Below are positions 18,014-27,634 of a stretch of 64,000 nucleotides of DNA, in pieces. The notes below the pieces were generated by a model. It ran no database searches, was not told the DNA's origin, and saw nothing but the letters and a program-made list of their open reading frames with translations. The stretch lies in assembly GCF_004114975.1 (NCBI RefSeq), contig NZ_CP030051.1, forward strand, positions 2,542,001 to 2,606,000, read 5' to 3'. The DNA comes from Bradyrhizobium guangdongense. Its GTDB lineage: Bacteria > Pseudomonadota > Alphaproteobacteria > Rhizobiales > Xanthobacteraceae. Both the position numbers and the translations under genes were made by a program. The stretch's first letter is position 1. Each line of letters begins with the position of its first letter.

Positions 18014-19299
18014 TCATCCGTTTCGCCGGCCTCATACAGCGCCTCGCGACCGATTCGGTCGAGGCAGAGCTCAGCCGTCCAGGGCAGCATCAGCGAGCCG
18101 CAGCGGCTGTCGCGATAAATGCGCTCCAGCGGCAGCGAACGGAGCATCGCTTGTCCGCCGCAGGTACGGATCGCGAGCGCGGCGAGCTCATTGGCGCCTT
18201 CCATTACCGAGTATTGCGCGGCATAGGCGCGCAGCACCTGCTCCTTGCTCGGATTGGCACGCGCCTCGGTGACGGCCTGGAACCAGATCGCCTTGATCTG
18301 CTCGAGCTTGATCTGCATCTGCGCGACCGCGATCTGCTTGGTCGGGTACATCCGGCGCTTGACCGGCGGCATGCCCGGCACCTCGCCTCGCAGATAACGC
18401 ACCGTAAAGTCGTAAGCGGCTTGCGCGAGGCCCATATAGGTTGGTGACAGGGTCAGGAACATGTGTGGCCAGCGCATTGCGGCCTGGAAATAGACCCCGC
18501 GCGGCATCAGCGCGGAATCCTCAGGTACAAACACGTCCTTGAACAATAGCGTTCGCGAGACCGTTCCGCGCATGCCGAGCGGATCCCAATCGCCGACGAC
18601 GGAAACGCCTTGCGACTTGGCCGATATTGCGAGGTAGAGCGTATTGCGACGTGAGGCCTTTTCGCCTTCCTCGATCTCCGTACAGAGCACGCCGTAATAG
18701 TCCGCATGGCCCGACAGCGATGCAAAGATCTTCTTGCCGTTGACGATCCAGCCGCCATCGACAGGCTTTGCCTCCGTGCCGAAGGCAACGCCGCCAGCCG
18801 CTGCCGCGCCGCCCTCAGAAAAGGGTTGAGAGTAGATGGCGCCATCTTCGACGATGCGCTTGTAATGGATCGCACGCCGCCGCTCATGCTCGGCGCGGGT
18901 CTCTGCGTCCATATCGAGGTCATCAGCCAGGGGCCCGGACCACAGCGTCGAACAGACATGCATGTTCCATGTCAGCGCGGTCGCGCCGCAATAGCGGCCA
19001 ATCTCCGCGGCAGCCAGTGCGTAAGTCTGATAATCGGCGCCCAGCCCGCCGTGTTTCTTGGGGACGGCGATGCCGAGCAGGCCGGCGCGATGCAGGTCGC
19101 GAAAGTTCTCAGTCGGGAACGCGGCCTCGCGATCGTAGGCGGCGGCGCGGCCGGCGAAGACGCTCTGGCCGATCTCACGCGCCCGCGCAACGATGGCGGC
19201 TTGCTCCTCGCTCAGGCGGAAGGCCACGGGATCGAAGATCGGCGCATCCAGCGCGACCTTGTCGGTTGTGCCGATGGTCTTGCTGACTTGCATGGTCAT
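18010..19299 (-). CDS. Acyl-CoA dehydrogenase family protein
   Basis: A 429-residue flavoprotein. The start at 19299 (MTMQVSKTIG) is preceded by AGGGGTGA; a longer frame to 19413 runs into the next gene and is rejected. Family marks: the N-terminal helical region with AGLLGIAVPKKHGGLGADYQ, the FAD-linked YSQPFSEGG and WIVNGKKIFASLSGHA blocks, and SLPLERIYRDSRCGSLMLP near the C-terminus in place of the common RDAR. It starts 7 bp after the hydrolase gene. The usual glutamate base cannot be placed with confidence. It may be a dehydrogenase or a flavin-dependent oxygenase relative. Confidence 0.84.
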   Translation of the reverse strand: MTMQVSKTIGTTDKVALDAPIFDPVAFRLSEEQAAIVARAREIGQSVFAGRAAAYDREAAFPTENFRDLHRAGLLGIAVPKKHGGLGADYQTYALAAAEIGRYCGATALTWNMHVCSTLWSGPLADDLDMDAETRAEHERRRAIHYKRIVEDGAIYSQPFSEGGAAAAGGVAFGTEAKPVDGGWIVNGKKIFASLSGHADYYGVLCTEIEEGEKASRRNTLYLAISAKSQGVSVVGDWDPLGMRGTVSRTLLFKDVFVPEDSALMPRGVYFQAAMRWPHMFLTLSPTYMGLAQAAYDFTVRYLRGEVPGMPPVKRRMYPTKQIAVAQMQIKLEQIKAIWFQAVTEARANPSKEQVLRAYAAQYSVMEGANELAALAIRTCGGQAMLRSLPLERIYRDSRCGSLMLPWTAELCLDRIGREALYEAGETDD

Positions 19300-19306
19300 G
19301 ACGCAG

Positions 19307-20125
19307 TCACCCCTGTTTTGTGGCAATGGAATCGACGAAGCTGCTGAGCGCTTTGTCGAAGGCATCTGGTCGTTCAAGGTTGGCGAGATGGCCGACGCCG
19401 GGCAGTTCGGCATATTCGGCCGCGGGAATGTAGGTCGCCATCTTCGCCATCATCGGCGCGGGCGCATTGTTGTCCTTGGAACCGGACAGCAGCAGGGTCG
19501 GTACGGTAATCTCCTTGAGCGTGCTGCGCTGATCGAACCCGATCAAGGCGAGCATCATGGCGCGATAGCTTGCTTCGGGCACGCTTGCCATGCACTCGCG
19601 CGCAAGCTCCATTCCCTTGGGATCGGGATCATCGCCGACGAGCTCCCTCACCAGAGAAGGCGCCAGCGACCTCATGGTCTCGCCGCGATTGAGCGGGCCC
19701 AGCCGTGCCTCAAGGAACGATTTCTGCCAGTCGCCATCGGCCTTGCCGAATGCCGGGCTGGTTTGCGCGAGGACAACGGCGCGGGCGAGTTTCGGCGATT
19801 GCGTCAGCCATTTCTGGACGATCATGCCCCCTATGGAATGGCCGACCAGAATGGGCTTAGCAGCGCCGATCTGATCAATGAATTGCTGGAGTGCACCAGC
19901 CAGGGCAGCGATACTGACGCTGGCGAGCGGGGCCGAGCCGCCATAGCCCGGCATGTCCCATGCGATCGCGTGAAAACGACCGCCAAATGTCGCAAGCTGC
20001 TGCCGCCAGGCCCTCGCCGCGCCGCCAATGCCATGCAGGAAAATCAGGGGCGTCGCGCCCGGATTGCCCGTGGCTTCATAAGCGAAACGTCCGTCCATTG
20101 TTATCATTGGCGCAGGCTGCGACAC
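19307..20125 (-). CDS. Alpha/beta hydrolase
   Basis: A 272-residue alpha/beta-hydrolase. The oxyanion turn is LIFLHGIGGAARAW, the nucleophile elbow is LVGHSIGGM, the acid is in LLSGSKDNNA and the base is in LPGVGHLANLERPD. It is the first gene of the minus-strand operon and faces the SDR gene across 194 bp that hold two palindromic operator-like sites. Candidates by context are hydrolysis of a ring-fission product, an enol-lactone or a CoA thioester. The chain alone does not decide. Confidence 0.85.
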   Translation of the reverse strand: MSQPAPMITMDGRFAYEATGNPGATPLIFLHGIGGAARAWRQQLATFGGRFHAIAWDMPGYGGSAPLASVSIAALAGALQQFIDQIGAAKPILVGHSIGGMIVQKWLTQSPKLARAVVLAQTSPAFGKADGDWQKSFLEARLGPLNRGETMRSLAPSLVRELVGDDPDPKGMELARECMASVPEASYRAMMLALIGFDQRSTLKEITVPTLLLSGSKDNNAPAPMMAKMATYIPAAEYAELPGVGHLANLERPDAFDKALSSFVDSIATKQG

Positions 20126-20182
20126 GCGACATCCTTTTGCTGGGCCGGCCGATGCTAACAGCCTTGAGGGGGATGGGAAGCG

Positions 20183-20205
20183 ATAATTTTATGCTTAAAG
20201 CAATT
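20183..20205. promoter_or_regulatory. Palindromic operator-like site, copy 1
   Basis: Core TTTTATGCTTAAAG with its centre at 20193/20194 and AATT-like flanks on both sides. It lies between the divergent hydrolase operon (start 20125) and the SDR gene (start 20320). It matches the sites at 22005, 27525, 27594 and 28220, which share the pattern TTTTAAGCCTAAAA or its complement. Confidence 0.6.
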
Positions 20206-20261
20206 TTCGGACCGGTCTCTCGCCAGATGGTTCGCGGCATCGGTCCGCGCTTTCGTTGCAA

Positions 20262-20281
20262 AAATTTGAAGGTTAAAATAT
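20262..20281. promoter_or_regulatory. Degenerate operator-like site, copy 2
   Basis: Core TTTGAAGGTTAAAA centred at 20271/20272, 39 bp upstream of the SDR start codon. The left half resembles the copy at 27594 (TTTGAAGCTCAAAA). The centre is imperfect, so this is the weakest member of the set. Confidence 0.4.
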
Positions 20282-20319
20282 ATCGGAGAGACGGTCAGCA
20301 GATCTTGAGGAGCAAGCGC

Positions 20320-21081
20320 ATGTCCGGATTGCCGCATTCGCCGCATGCGCTGGTGACCGGTGGGGGGCGCGGCATTGGCCGCGCGATCGCGGCCGCCCTT
20401 GTTGGCGCGGGCACCACGGTGACGGTGCTCGGCCGGAATGCGGCAACCCTCGACGAAGCGGTCAACGCAGGTGCCGCGCATTTTGCGGCAGTTGCTGATG
20501 TTTCAGACGAAATCTCTCTGAACGCAGCCCTCGCGCAAGCCCAGGCGCGGAAGCCGATCGACATCCTGATTGCCAACGCCGGCAGCGCCGAATCCGCGCC
20601 ATTTGCGAAATCGGACAGTGCCCTTTTTGCGCGCATGATGGACGTCAATTTCCTGGGTGTTGTCCATGCCATTCGTGCCGTACTGCCGGGGATGAAGGAT
20701 CGCCCCTATGGGCGCATCGTCGCCATTGCGTCAACGGCAGGCCTCAAGGGCTATGCGTATGTGAGTGCGTACGCGGCGGCGAAACACGCCGTAGTCGGTC
20801 TTGTGCGTTCGCTGGCGCTCGAAATGGCGGGGAGCAACGTTACTGTGAATGCGGTGTGCCCCGGCTTCACGGACACTGATCTGGTTGCCGGCAGTATCGA
20901 CAACATCGTGAAGAAGACCGGACGAAGTCGGGAGCAGGCGATCGCCGAGCTCGCCAAGCACAATCCGCAGGGGCGCCTGATCACGCCGCGAGAGGTCGCC
21001 AATGCAGTCCTCTGGCTGTGCAGCGAGGACGCTGGAGCGATCACTGGACAGGCGATTGCGGTCGCCGGTGGCGAAATCTAG
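20320..21081 (+). CDS. Short-chain dehydrogenase/reductase (SDR)
   Basis: A 253-residue classical SDR. The cofactor loop is ALVTGGGRGIGRAIAAALVG, the NAG motif is ILIANAGSAES, and the catalytic residues are the serine in VAIASTAG and YVSAYAAAKHAVVG (Tyr-x-x-x-Lys). The start at 20320 follows AGGAGC. In a CoA-dependent 2-aminobenzoate pathway an SDR would oxidise or reduce a hydroxy/oxo-cyclohexene CoA intermediate (inference from neighbours). An enoyl-CoA hydratase gene follows 41 bp downstream. Confidence 0.88.
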   Translation: MSGLPHSPHALVTGGGRGIGRAIAAALVGAGTTVTVLGRNAATLDEAVNAGAAHFAAVADVSDEISLNAALAQAQARKPIDILIANAGSAESAPFAKSDSALFARMMDVNFLGVVHAIRAVLPGMKDRPYGRIVAIASTAGLKGYAYVSAYAAAKHAVVGLVRSLALEMAGSNVTVNAVCPGFTDTDLVAGSIDNIVKKTGRSREQAIAELAKHNPQGRLITPREVANAVLWLCSEDAGAITGQAIAVAGGEI

Positions 21082-21122
21082 CGCGTTGCCCGGGCGTGGA
21101 CCAAGGAAGCTAAGGAGATCGT

Positions 21123-21959
21123 ATGAGCAGACCAGCCAATCCCGTCACCGTGCCGCTCGCGGATTATTCACCGCAGCACTTCCTCCTCGCCGTGGTTGAG
21201 GGAGTTGCCACGGTAACGCTCAATCGTCCGGAACGGAAGAATCCCCTGACGTTCGAGAGCTATCGCGAGCTAACGGACTTCTTCCGCGCTTGCGCCTTCG
21301 ACGATGCGATCAAGTCGATCGTGGTCACCGGTGCCGGCGGCAATTTTTCGTCCGGCGGCGATGTGTTCGAGATCATCGGCCCGCTGGTGAAAATGGACAC
21401 CAAGGGGCTGACGGCGTTCACGCGGATGACCGGTGATCTCGTCAAGGCGATGAGGGCCTGCCCACAGCCGATCGTCGCTGCCGTCGAGGGCATCTGCGCC
21501 GGTGCCGGCGCGATCATTGCCATGGCGTGCGATATGCGGCTCGCGGCGAGCGGAGCCAAGGTGGCATTTCTGTTCAACAAGGTGGGACTTGCCGGCTGCG
21601 ACATGGGCGCCTGCGCGATCCTGCCGCGGATCATCGGCCAGTCCCGCGCCTCCGAGCTCCTGTACACGGGTCGGTTCATGACGGCGGAGGAGGGCGAGCG
21701 CTGGGGCTTTTTCAGCCGCATCGTCACGCCGGAGCAGGTGCTGCCCCAGGCGCAGTTGCTGGCCAAGCAGGTCGCGGAAGGGCCGACCTTCGCCAACACC
21801 ATGACCAAGCGGATGCTGGCGATGGAATGGGCGATGTCGGTCGAGGAGGCGATCGAGGCGGAGGCTGTTGCTCAGGCCTTGTGCATGATGACGGCCGATT
21901 TCGAGCGCGCTTTCGAGGCTTTTGCCAACAAGGTCAAGCCGGTCTTCAGGGGCGATTGA
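21123..21959 (+). CDS. Enoyl-CoA hydratase/isomerase family protein
   Basis: A 278-residue crotonase-fold protein. The oxyanion-hole segments are [11 protein letters not shown] and [20 protein letters not shown]. The stretch [19 protein letters not shown] stands where hydratases carry a catalytic glutamate; here a Cys-Asp pair is seen, so the chemistry may be isomerase, hydrolase or a variant hydratase. AAGGAG lies just before the ATG. It is part of the region 3 transcript that starts at the SDR gene. Confidence 0.86.
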   Translation: MSRPANPVTVPLADYSPQHFLLAVVEGVATVTLNRPERKNPLTFESYRELTDFFRACAFDDAIKSIVVTGAGGNFSSGGDVFEIIGPLVKMDTKGLTAFTRMTGDLVKAMRACPQPIVAAVEGICAGAGAIIAMACDMRLAASGAKVAFLFNKVGLAGCDMGACAILPRIIGQSRASELLYTGRFMTAEEGERWGFFSRIVTPEQVLPQAQLLAKQVAEGPTFANTMTKRMLAMEWAMSVEEAIEAEAVAQALCMMTADFERAFEAFANKVKPVFRGD

Positions 21960-22004
21960 GCGGCGGCCCTTGAGCACCGCTGCCTGAAACCGGACTTGCC
22001 AGAA

Positions 22005-22028
22005 ATTATTTTAGGCTTAAAATAGTTT
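22005..22028. promoter_or_regulatory. Palindromic operator-like site, copy 3
   Basis: Core TTTTAGGCTTAAAA (22009-22022), a near-perfect palindrome centred at 22015/22016. It lies about 41 bp upstream of the start codon of the monooxygenase/reductase fusion gene, so it could overlap its promoter. The reverse complement reads TTTTAAGCCTAAAA, the same as the copy at 28224-28237. Confidence 0.7.
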
Positions 22029-22056
22029 TATGCCCGGGTAAACTGGCGAGGCTCCC

Positions 22057-24408
22057 ATGAAAGTCGCGATTATCGGTGGTGGACCTGCAGGTCTTTACGC
22101 TGCGATCCTGCTCAAGAAGCAGCGCCCGAGCGCCGACATCAGCGTGTATGAGCGCAACCGGGCCGACGATACCTTCGGCTTCGGCGTGGTGTTCTCGGAC
22201 GCAACGCTGGACAATTTCGAAAAGCATGACCTGCCGAGCTACCGCCGCATCACCCAGGAATTTGCCTATTGGGACGATATCGCCGTGCATTTTCGCGGCA
22301 CGGTACACCGCGTCGGCGGCAACGGCTTTTGCGGCTGCTCCCGGCAAAAGCTGCTCCTAATCCTCCAGGAGCGCGCGCGCGAGCTCGGTGTCAGCCTGCA
22401 CTTCGAAGTGGATATCGACGATGAGGCTCGCTTTGCTGATGCCGATCTCGTCTTGCTCGCCGACGGCGTCAACAGCCGTTTTCGCGAGAAATATGCCGAG
22501 CACTTCCAGCCGGAAGTCGACCTCCGCGCCAACAAGTTCGCATGGATGGGCTCGACCAGGCCGCTTGATGCCTTCACCTTCATCTTCCAGGAGACGGAGT
22601 GGGGGCCCTTTATCGCCCACGCCTATCAATACGAAGCCGGGCATTCGACCTGGATCTTTGAAACCGATCCGGACACGTTCGCGCGCGCCGGCCTGACGGG
22701 GCTCAATGAGACTCAGTCCGCCGCGCGGATGGCCGATATTTTCGGGTGGTTTCTCGATGGGCACAAGCTGCTCACCAACCGCTCGATGTGGCGCAACTTC
22801 CCGATGATCCGCAGCAAACGCTGGGTCAAGGACAACATGGTCCTGCTGGGCGACGCCAAGGCGAGCGCGCATTTCTCGATCGGTTCCGGGACCAAGCTGG
22901 CAATGGAAGATGCGATCGCGCTGGCAGAGGCGATGGCCAAGGCGCCTGGCATCGACGCCGCCCTCGAGGTTTATGAGCACGGCCGCCGCGAGGAGGTCGA
23001 GAAGACCCAGCACGCTGCCGACGTCTCTTTGGTTTGGTTCGAGCACGTTGACCGGTTCTGGGATTTCGATCCCGTGCAATTCGCCTTCGGCGTGATGACG
23101 CGCTCGAAGGCGATCACATATGACAATCTGAAGCTCCGCGCGCCGGATTTTGTGGCCGAAGTCGATAAATCCTTTGCCAGACAAGTGCGGAGCAGCGGCT
23201 TCGACGTCGACATCGAGAGGCCGGCGGTGCCGCTGTTTCAGCCATTCCGGTTGCGCGAGATGGAGGTCGCCAACCGGGCGGTGATGTCGCCGATGTGTAT
23301 GTACTCGGCCAAGGAGGGCGTGCCGACCGACTTCCATCTGGTGCATTACGGATCCCGCGCGATTGGCGGCGCAGGCCTGATCTTCACCGAGATGACCTGC
23401 GTCAGTCATGATGCCCGGATCACGCCGGGCTGCGCCGGGTTGTGGAACGACGAGCAGGAGAGAGCGTGGCGCCGCATCGTGGATTTCGTCCATGCCAACT
23501 CCGCGGCGAAGATCTGCCTGCAACTCGGGCACGCGGGGCGCAAGGGCGCGACCAAGCTGATGTGGGACGGCATCGATCGCCCGCTGGATGAAGGCGGCTG
23601 GGACGTGGTCTCAGCATCGCCGCTGCCCTATTTCCCCGACAGCCGGGTGCCGCGCGAACTTGACCGCGCCGGGATGGTTGCGGTGCGAGATTTGTTCGTC
23701 GAGGCGGCCGAGCGCGGCGAGCGCTGCGGCTTCGACATGCTCGAGCTGCATTGCGCTCACGGCTATCTGCTCGCGAGCTTCATCTCGCCGCTGACGAACG
23801 CGCGTACGGACGAGTATGGCGGCTCCCTCGAAAATCGCCTGCGCTTCCCGCTCGAGATTTTCCAGGCTCTGCGGGCGGTGTGGCCGAAGCACAAGCCGAT
23901 GTCGGTGCGTATTTCCGCAACCGATTGGGCCGATGGCGGCATCACGGGCGACGATGCGGTGGCTATTGCCCGGGCCTTCGCTGAGGCTGGCGTCGATCTC
24001 GTCGACGTGTCGACCGGCCAGACCGTCCGCGATGCGCAGCCGGTCTACGGGCGCATGTTCCAGACACCGTTCTCCGATCAGGTCCGCAACGAGGCGCGGG
24101 TGGCCACCATGTGTGTCGGCAATATCACGACTGCGGACCAGGCCAATACCATTTTGGCGGCCGGCCGGGCCGACCTGGTTGCCCTTGGCCGGCCACATCT
24201 GGTCGATCCCTTCTTCACCATGAAGGCGGCGGCCTGGTATGGCGCAAACGAGGCGTTCTGCCCACCGCAATATCTGCCAGGAAAGGAGCAGATTTTCCGC
24301 AATAGCGTCCGCGACCGGCAGGATCTCGAGGAGCTTAGGATTAAGGCTAAGCCAAAGACGCGGGCCGAGCTCAAGGCGGAGGCGACAAAGCCGCTTGCAG
24401 CGGAGTGA
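22057..24408 (+). CDS. Bifunctional flavin monooxygenase/Old Yellow Enzyme fusion (2-aminobenzoyl-CoA monooxygenase/reductase type)
   Basis: A 783-residue fusion. Residues about 1-375 are an FAD aromatic hydroxylase like salicylyl-CoA 5-hydroxylase: [19 protein letters not shown] at residues 3-21 and [20 protein letters not shown] as the second FAD motif. Residues about 393-760 are an Old Yellow Enzyme domain: [32 protein letters not shown], and [20 protein letters not shown] followed by [12 protein letters not shown]. This order is that of Azoarcus evansii 2-aminobenzoyl-CoA monooxygenase/reductase, which hydroxylates and then reduces the ring of the CoA ester. It is often labelled salicylyl-CoA 5-hydroxylase. 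The nearby ligase and RidA genes favour 2-aminobenzoyl-CoA. Confidence 0.87.
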   Translation: MKVAIIGGGPAGLYAAILLKKQRPSADISVYERNRADDTFGFGVVFSDATLDNFEKHDLPSYRRITQEFAYWDDIAVHFRGTVHRVGGNGFCGCSRQKLLLILQERARELGVSLHFEVDIDDEARFADADLVLLADGVNSRFREKYAEHFQPEVDLRANKFAWMGSTRPLDAFTFIFQETEWGPFIAHAYQYEAGHSTWIFETDPDTFARAGLTGLNETQSAARMADIFGWFLDGHKLLTNRSMWRNFPMIRSKRWVKDNMVLLGDAKASAHFSIGSGTKLAMEDAIALAEAMAKAPGIDAALEVYEHGRREEVEKTQHAADVSLVWFEHVDRFWDFDPVQFAFGVMTRSKAITYDNLKLRAPDFVAEVDKSFARQVRSSGFDVDIERPAVPLFQPFRLREMEVANRAVMSPMCMYSAKEGVPTDFHLVHYGSRAIGGAGLIFTEMTCVSHDARITPGCAGLWNDEQERAWRRIVDFVHANSAAKICLQLGHAGRKGATKLMWDGIDRPLDEGGWDVVSASPLPYFPDSRVPRELDRAGMVAVRDLFVEAAERGERCGFDMLELHCAHGYLLASFISPLTNARTDEYGGSLENRLRFPLEIFQALRAVWPKHKPMSVRISATDWADGGITGDDAVAIARAFAEAGVDLVDVSTGQTVRDAQPVYGRMFQTPFSDQVRNEARVATMCVGNITTADQANTILAAGRADLVALGRPHLVDPFFTMKAAAWYGANEAFCPPQYLPGKEQIFRNSVRDRQDLEELRIKAKPKTRAELKAEATKPLAAE

Positions 24409-24463
24409 CCGCCCGTGCGACCTTAACCCCATTGCCTGGCGTATTCGAGTGGAGTTGAGGGCG

Positions 24464-25714
24464 ATGAAGGCGATTATCGTCGGTGGTGGTATTGGTGGTC
24501 TCACCACGGCCTTGATGCTGCGGGCTCGCGGCATCGGTTGCGAGATTTTCGAGCAGTCCGATACGATCCGCGAGCTTGGCGTTGGCATCAACACGCTTCC
24601 GCACGCCATGCGCGAGCTCGCCAGCCTTGGCCTGCTGGAGAAGCTCGATGAGGTCGCGATCCGAACCGACCAGCTCTACTACCTCAACCGCCATGGCCAG
24701 GAGGTCTGGCGCGAAGCCCGCGGCATCGACGCCGGTCACGACGTGCCGCAATTCTCGATCCACCGAGGCCGCCTCCAGGGCGTTATCCATCACGCCGTCG
24801 AGGAGCGGCTTGGCGCGGAGGTCATCCACACCGGTTGCCGGCTCGGTGCATTCACGCAAGATGAGGGTGGCGTCACCGCCTATTTCTTCGACCGCACCGG
24901 CGCGCACATCCACACCGCGCGCGGCGATATCCTAATTGGCGCCGACGGCATCCACTCGCGGGTCCGCGACACGCTGTTTCCGAACGAGGGGCCGCCGTGC
25001 TGGAACGGCCTGATGCTCTGGCGGGGTGCGCGTGACTGGCCGCTGTTCCTGACGGGCAAGTCGATGATTGTGGCCGGGGGGCTCAATGCCAAGGTGGTGA
25101 TCTATCCGATCGCGGAGGGTTCAAGCTCGGCCAGCCGTCTCACCAATTGGGCAGTGCTGGTGAAAGTGGGCGAGGGCAACGCGCCGCCTCCACGCAAAGA
25201 AGACTGGTCGCGCCCGGGCCGGCGCGAGGAGCTGATGCCGCATGTGACACGCTTCTCCGTTCCTTATATCGACGTGAAGAGCCTGATCTCGGCAACGCCC
25301 GAATTCTACGAATACCCGACCTGCGACCGCGATCCCTTGCCCTATTGGTCATCAGGTCGCGTCACGCTGCTCGGCGATGCCGCGCATCCCATGTATCCGG
25401 TGGGATCCAATGGCGCCTCGCAGGCTATCCTCGACGCGCGCTGCCTCGCGGATGCTTTGGTGCGCGCCGAACATCCACGACAGGCGCTCATGGAATACGA
25501 GAAGAAGCGGCTGCCGATGACCGCGGAGATCGTCCGCTCCAACAGGCGCGGCGGCCCGGAGGGCGTCATCGACGCCGTCGAGCAGCTCGCGCCTGACGGC
25601 TTTGACAATGTCGACAACGTTCTGAGCTATTCGCAGCGCGAGGCGATCGTGCGCGGCTATGCCACCAAGGCCGGGTTCGCGGCGGTGCCAGGCCTCGCAG
25701 CGGTGCGCGCCTGA
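24464..25714 (+). CDS. FAD-dependent aromatic monooxygenase
   Basis: A 416-residue flavoprotein monooxygenase of the salicylate/3-hydroxybenzoate hydroxylase type. The start at 24464 (MKAIIVGGGIGG) removes 75 residues of a longer frame that belong to the previous gene's shadow. FAD motifs are IIVGGGIGGLTTALMLRARG, DILIGADGIHSRVRD and VTLLGDAAHPMYPVGSNGAS. It begins 55 bp after the fusion gene on the same strand. It could provide a second hydroxylation in the same pathway or act on a related aromatic acid; no substrate can be named. Confidence 0.88.
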   Translation: MKAIIVGGGIGGLTTALMLRARGIGCEIFEQSDTIRELGVGINTLPHAMRELASLGLLEKLDEVAIRTDQLYYLNRHGQEVWREARGIDAGHDVPQFSIHRGRLQGVIHHAVEERLGAEVIHTGCRLGAFTQDEGGVTAYFFDRTGAHIHTARGDILIGADGIHSRVRDTLFPNEGPPCWNGLMLWRGARDWPLFLTGKSMIVAGGLNAKVVIYPIAEGSSSASRLTNWAVLVKVGEGNAPPPRKEDWSRPGRREELMPHVTRFSVPYIDVKSLISATPEFYEYPTCDRDPLPYWSSGRVTLLGDAAHPMYPVGSNGASQAILDARCLADALVRAEHPRQALMEYEKKRLPMTAEIVRSNRRGGPEGVIDAVEQLAPDGFDNVDNVLSYSQREAIVRGYATKAGFAAVPGLAAVRA

Positions 25715-25723
25715 CGCCAGGGT

Positions 25724-26182
25724 TTAGCTGGCCCCGGGCGGCGGCGGCAGGAAATGGATGTTGAATTCAGCGGCCATCGCCACCACGTCCTCCGGCTTCT
25801 GTTCCTTCATATTGTGAAGGCCCCAGAACAGGTCGAACAGCTTTTTGGTCGGCGACACCCAGAACAGCACTTTTGCGGTCTGGTCCGACTTGTTGAAGAT
25901 GCCATGTGGGACGCCCATCCCGAGCCGGATCAGATCGCCGGGAGTTGCCTGCGCCTCTGAATTGCCGAGCACGAAGTCGAGCTTCCCCTCCAGCATGTAG
26001 AGATACTCATCTTGATCGGGATGGATGTGCGGCGGCACGAACGTGCCCGGTGGCAAGGTCGCATGCCAGGAGAAGCTGTTCTCGGCGCAGCTCTTGGGCA
26101 CATAGGTCTGGCCGAGGATGTTCCAGGAAATGCCCTGGATTCCCTCGTTGGCCCGCGTGATGCCGGTGATTTCGCTCTTCAT
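25724..26182 (-). CDS. Cupin-domain protein
   Basis: A 152-residue single-domain cupin. The start at 26182 (MKSEITGITR) has GGGAGGA five bases upstream; the longer frame to 26275 lacks this. The metal-site motif is PPHIHPDQDEYLYMLEGKLD (two His and one Glu) and the second motif is GVPHGIFN. A cupin next to aromatic hydroxylases could be a small dioxygenase or isomerase, or only a binding protein. It is 31 bp from the LivJ-type gene and on the same strand, so the two may be co-transcribed from the promoter at about 27390. Confidence 0.8.
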   Translation of the reverse strand: MKSEITGITRANEGIQGISWNILGQTYVPKSCAENSFSWHATLPPGTFVPPHIHPDQDEYLYMLEGKLDFVLGNSEAQATPGDLIRLGMGVPHGIFNKSDQTAKVLFWVSPTKKLFDLFWGLHNMKEQKPEDVVAMAAEFNIHFLPPPPGAS

Positions 26183-26213
26183 TGCAGTCCTCCCTGAACG
26201 CGACCCCGCGCTC

Positions 26214-27386
26214 CTAGTTTGCCTTGCAGTCCTTGGCGTAACGGTCGCCATAATTCTCAAAAACCTTCTGGACAATCTCCGTCTGGAATTTGCCGTTCGG
26301 ACGCTTGGCGACCTTGGTCAGGTAGAAGTCCTGAATCGGATAGCCGTTGGTGTTGAACTTGAACGACCCGCGTAGCGAGGTGAAGTCCGCCTTCTTCAGG
26401 GCGGCCGCAACCGCCTCCTTGTTGGAGAGATCGCCCTTTACGCTCTTGACCGCGCTATCGATCAGCATGGCAGCATCATAGGCCTGGAAGGCATAGGTGC
26501 CTGGCACGCTGTTGTAGGCGGCCTCATAGGCCGCGACGAACTTCTTGTTCTGAGGATTGTCGAGATTGGGCGCCCAGTTCGCGCCGCCGAACATGCCGAC
26601 GGCCGCATCCTGCTGTGCCGGCAAGGTCGATTCATCCACCGTGAAGGCCGATAGCACGGGAATGCTGTCGGCCAGACCTGCCTGCTTGTACTGCTTGACG
26701 AGATTGACGCCGAGGCCGCCCGGCATGAACGTGAACAGCGCGTCGGGCTTCTGCGAGGCGATCTTGGAAAGCTCCGGCTGGAAATCAAGCGTGTTCAGCG
26801 GCATGTAGGACTCTTCGACGATCTCGCCCTTGTAGTCCAGCTTGAACCCCGCGACCGAGTCCTTGCCGGCCTGATAGTTCGGCACCATCACATACATCCG
26901 CTTGTAGCCGCGATCCTGCGCGACTTTGCCGAGGATTTCGTGCACTTGGTCATTCTGGTACGAGGTCACATAGAAGAACGGGTTGCAGTCCTTGCCAGCG
27001 AAGGTCGACGGGCCGGCATTGGGGCTGATCAGGAATGTCTTGGATTCGGTGACCGGACGGTGGATCGCCTGCAGGATGTTGGAGAAGATCGGACCGACGA
27101 CGAAGTCGACCTTCTCGCGCTCGAGCAGTCCTTTGACCTTGGTCACGGCCGCGTCGGGTTTCAACTCGTCATCGACAACGACCACGTCGACATCGCGGCT
27201 GCCCATCTTGCCGCCGAGATCCTTGACCGCAAGCGCAAATCCGTCGCGAACCTGCTGACCGAGCGCAGCGGCAGGTCCCGATAGTGTCACGATCACGCCG
27301 AGCTTGATCTTGTCCTCGGCGAGGGCAGGGCGCATGGCGGTGCCGAGCAGAAACGCGGCCGCGGCCAAGGTCAGTTGCGTCTTCAT
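26214..27386 (-). CDS. Branched-chain amino-acid (LivJ-type) ABC transporter substrate-binding protein
   Basis: A 390-residue periplasmic type I binding protein. The start at 27386 gives a signal peptide, MKTQLTLAAAAFLLGTAMRP then ALA before EDKIKLGV, and follows a run of six G. Core segments are GVIVTLSGPAAALGQQVRDG, the VDFVVGPIFSNILQAIHRP block and SYQNDQVHEILGKVAQDRGY. Bradyrhizobia use many such proteins for aromatic acids, so an aminobenzoate or related ligand is possible. The matching Liv permeases and ATPases are not in this window. Expression is probably controlled by the sites at 27525 and 27594. Confidence 0.88.
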   Translation of the reverse strand: MKTQLTLAAAAFLLGTAMRPALAEDKIKLGVIVTLSGPAAALGQQVRDGFALAVKDLGGKMGSRDVDVVVVDDELKPDAAVTKVKGLLEREKVDFVVGPIFSNILQAIHRPVTESKTFLISPNAGPSTFAGKDCNPFFYVTSYQNDQVHEILGKVAQDRGYKRMYVMVPNYQAGKDSVAGFKLDYKGEIVEESYMPLNTLDFQPELSKIASQKPDALFTFMPGGLGVNLVKQYKQAGLADSIPVLSAFTVDESTLPAQQDAAVGMFGGANWAPNLDNPQNKKFVAAYEAAYNSVPGTYAFQAYDAAMLIDSAVKSVKGDLSNKEAVAAALKKADFTSLRGSFKFNTNGYPIQDFYLTKVAKRPNGKFQTEIVQKVFENYGDRYAKDCKAN

Positions 27387-27524
27387 GATCTGTCCCCCCG
27401 TAATATCGGGCTTGCGTTGCAAGCCGCGTACTTGGATCCGAGCTTATGCCGATGACGCCTGCCGCGGCAAGCAAGCTTGGGAGGTCGCCATCGTATGGGC
27501 GCGGCGCATGCAAGCCCCGCGCCA

Positions 27525-27547
27525 ATTACTTGAAGCCTAAAGAAATT
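27525..27547. promoter_or_regulatory. Palindromic operator-like site, copy 4
   Basis: Centre AAGCCTAAAG at 27533-27542, with ATT and AATT flanks. It is 139 bp upstream of the LivJ-type gene start (27386) and 88 bp upstream of the MarR start (27635), in the divergent region between them. Confidence 0.6.
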
Positions 27548-27593
27548 CGCCTGCGATCGATTGTTGCAGCTTTGGGCTTGCGGCCGGCGCTGA

Positions 27594-27615
27594 TTTATTT
27601 GAAGCTCAAAACGTT
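27594..27615. promoter_or_regulatory. Palindromic operator-like site, copy 5
   Basis: Core TTTGAAGCTCAAAA centred at 27604/27605, 19 bp upstream of the MarR start codon chosen here. A site this close to the start codon is a common place for auto-repression. Confidence 0.6.
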
Positions 27616-27634
27616 GGGAAGCCTGCCGGCGCCC

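Noticed and set aside
22357..23532. Long minus-strand frame opposite the monooxygenase/reductase fusion
   Set aside because: Shadow frame; composition is unlike a protein and the plus-strand gene has complete family motifs.
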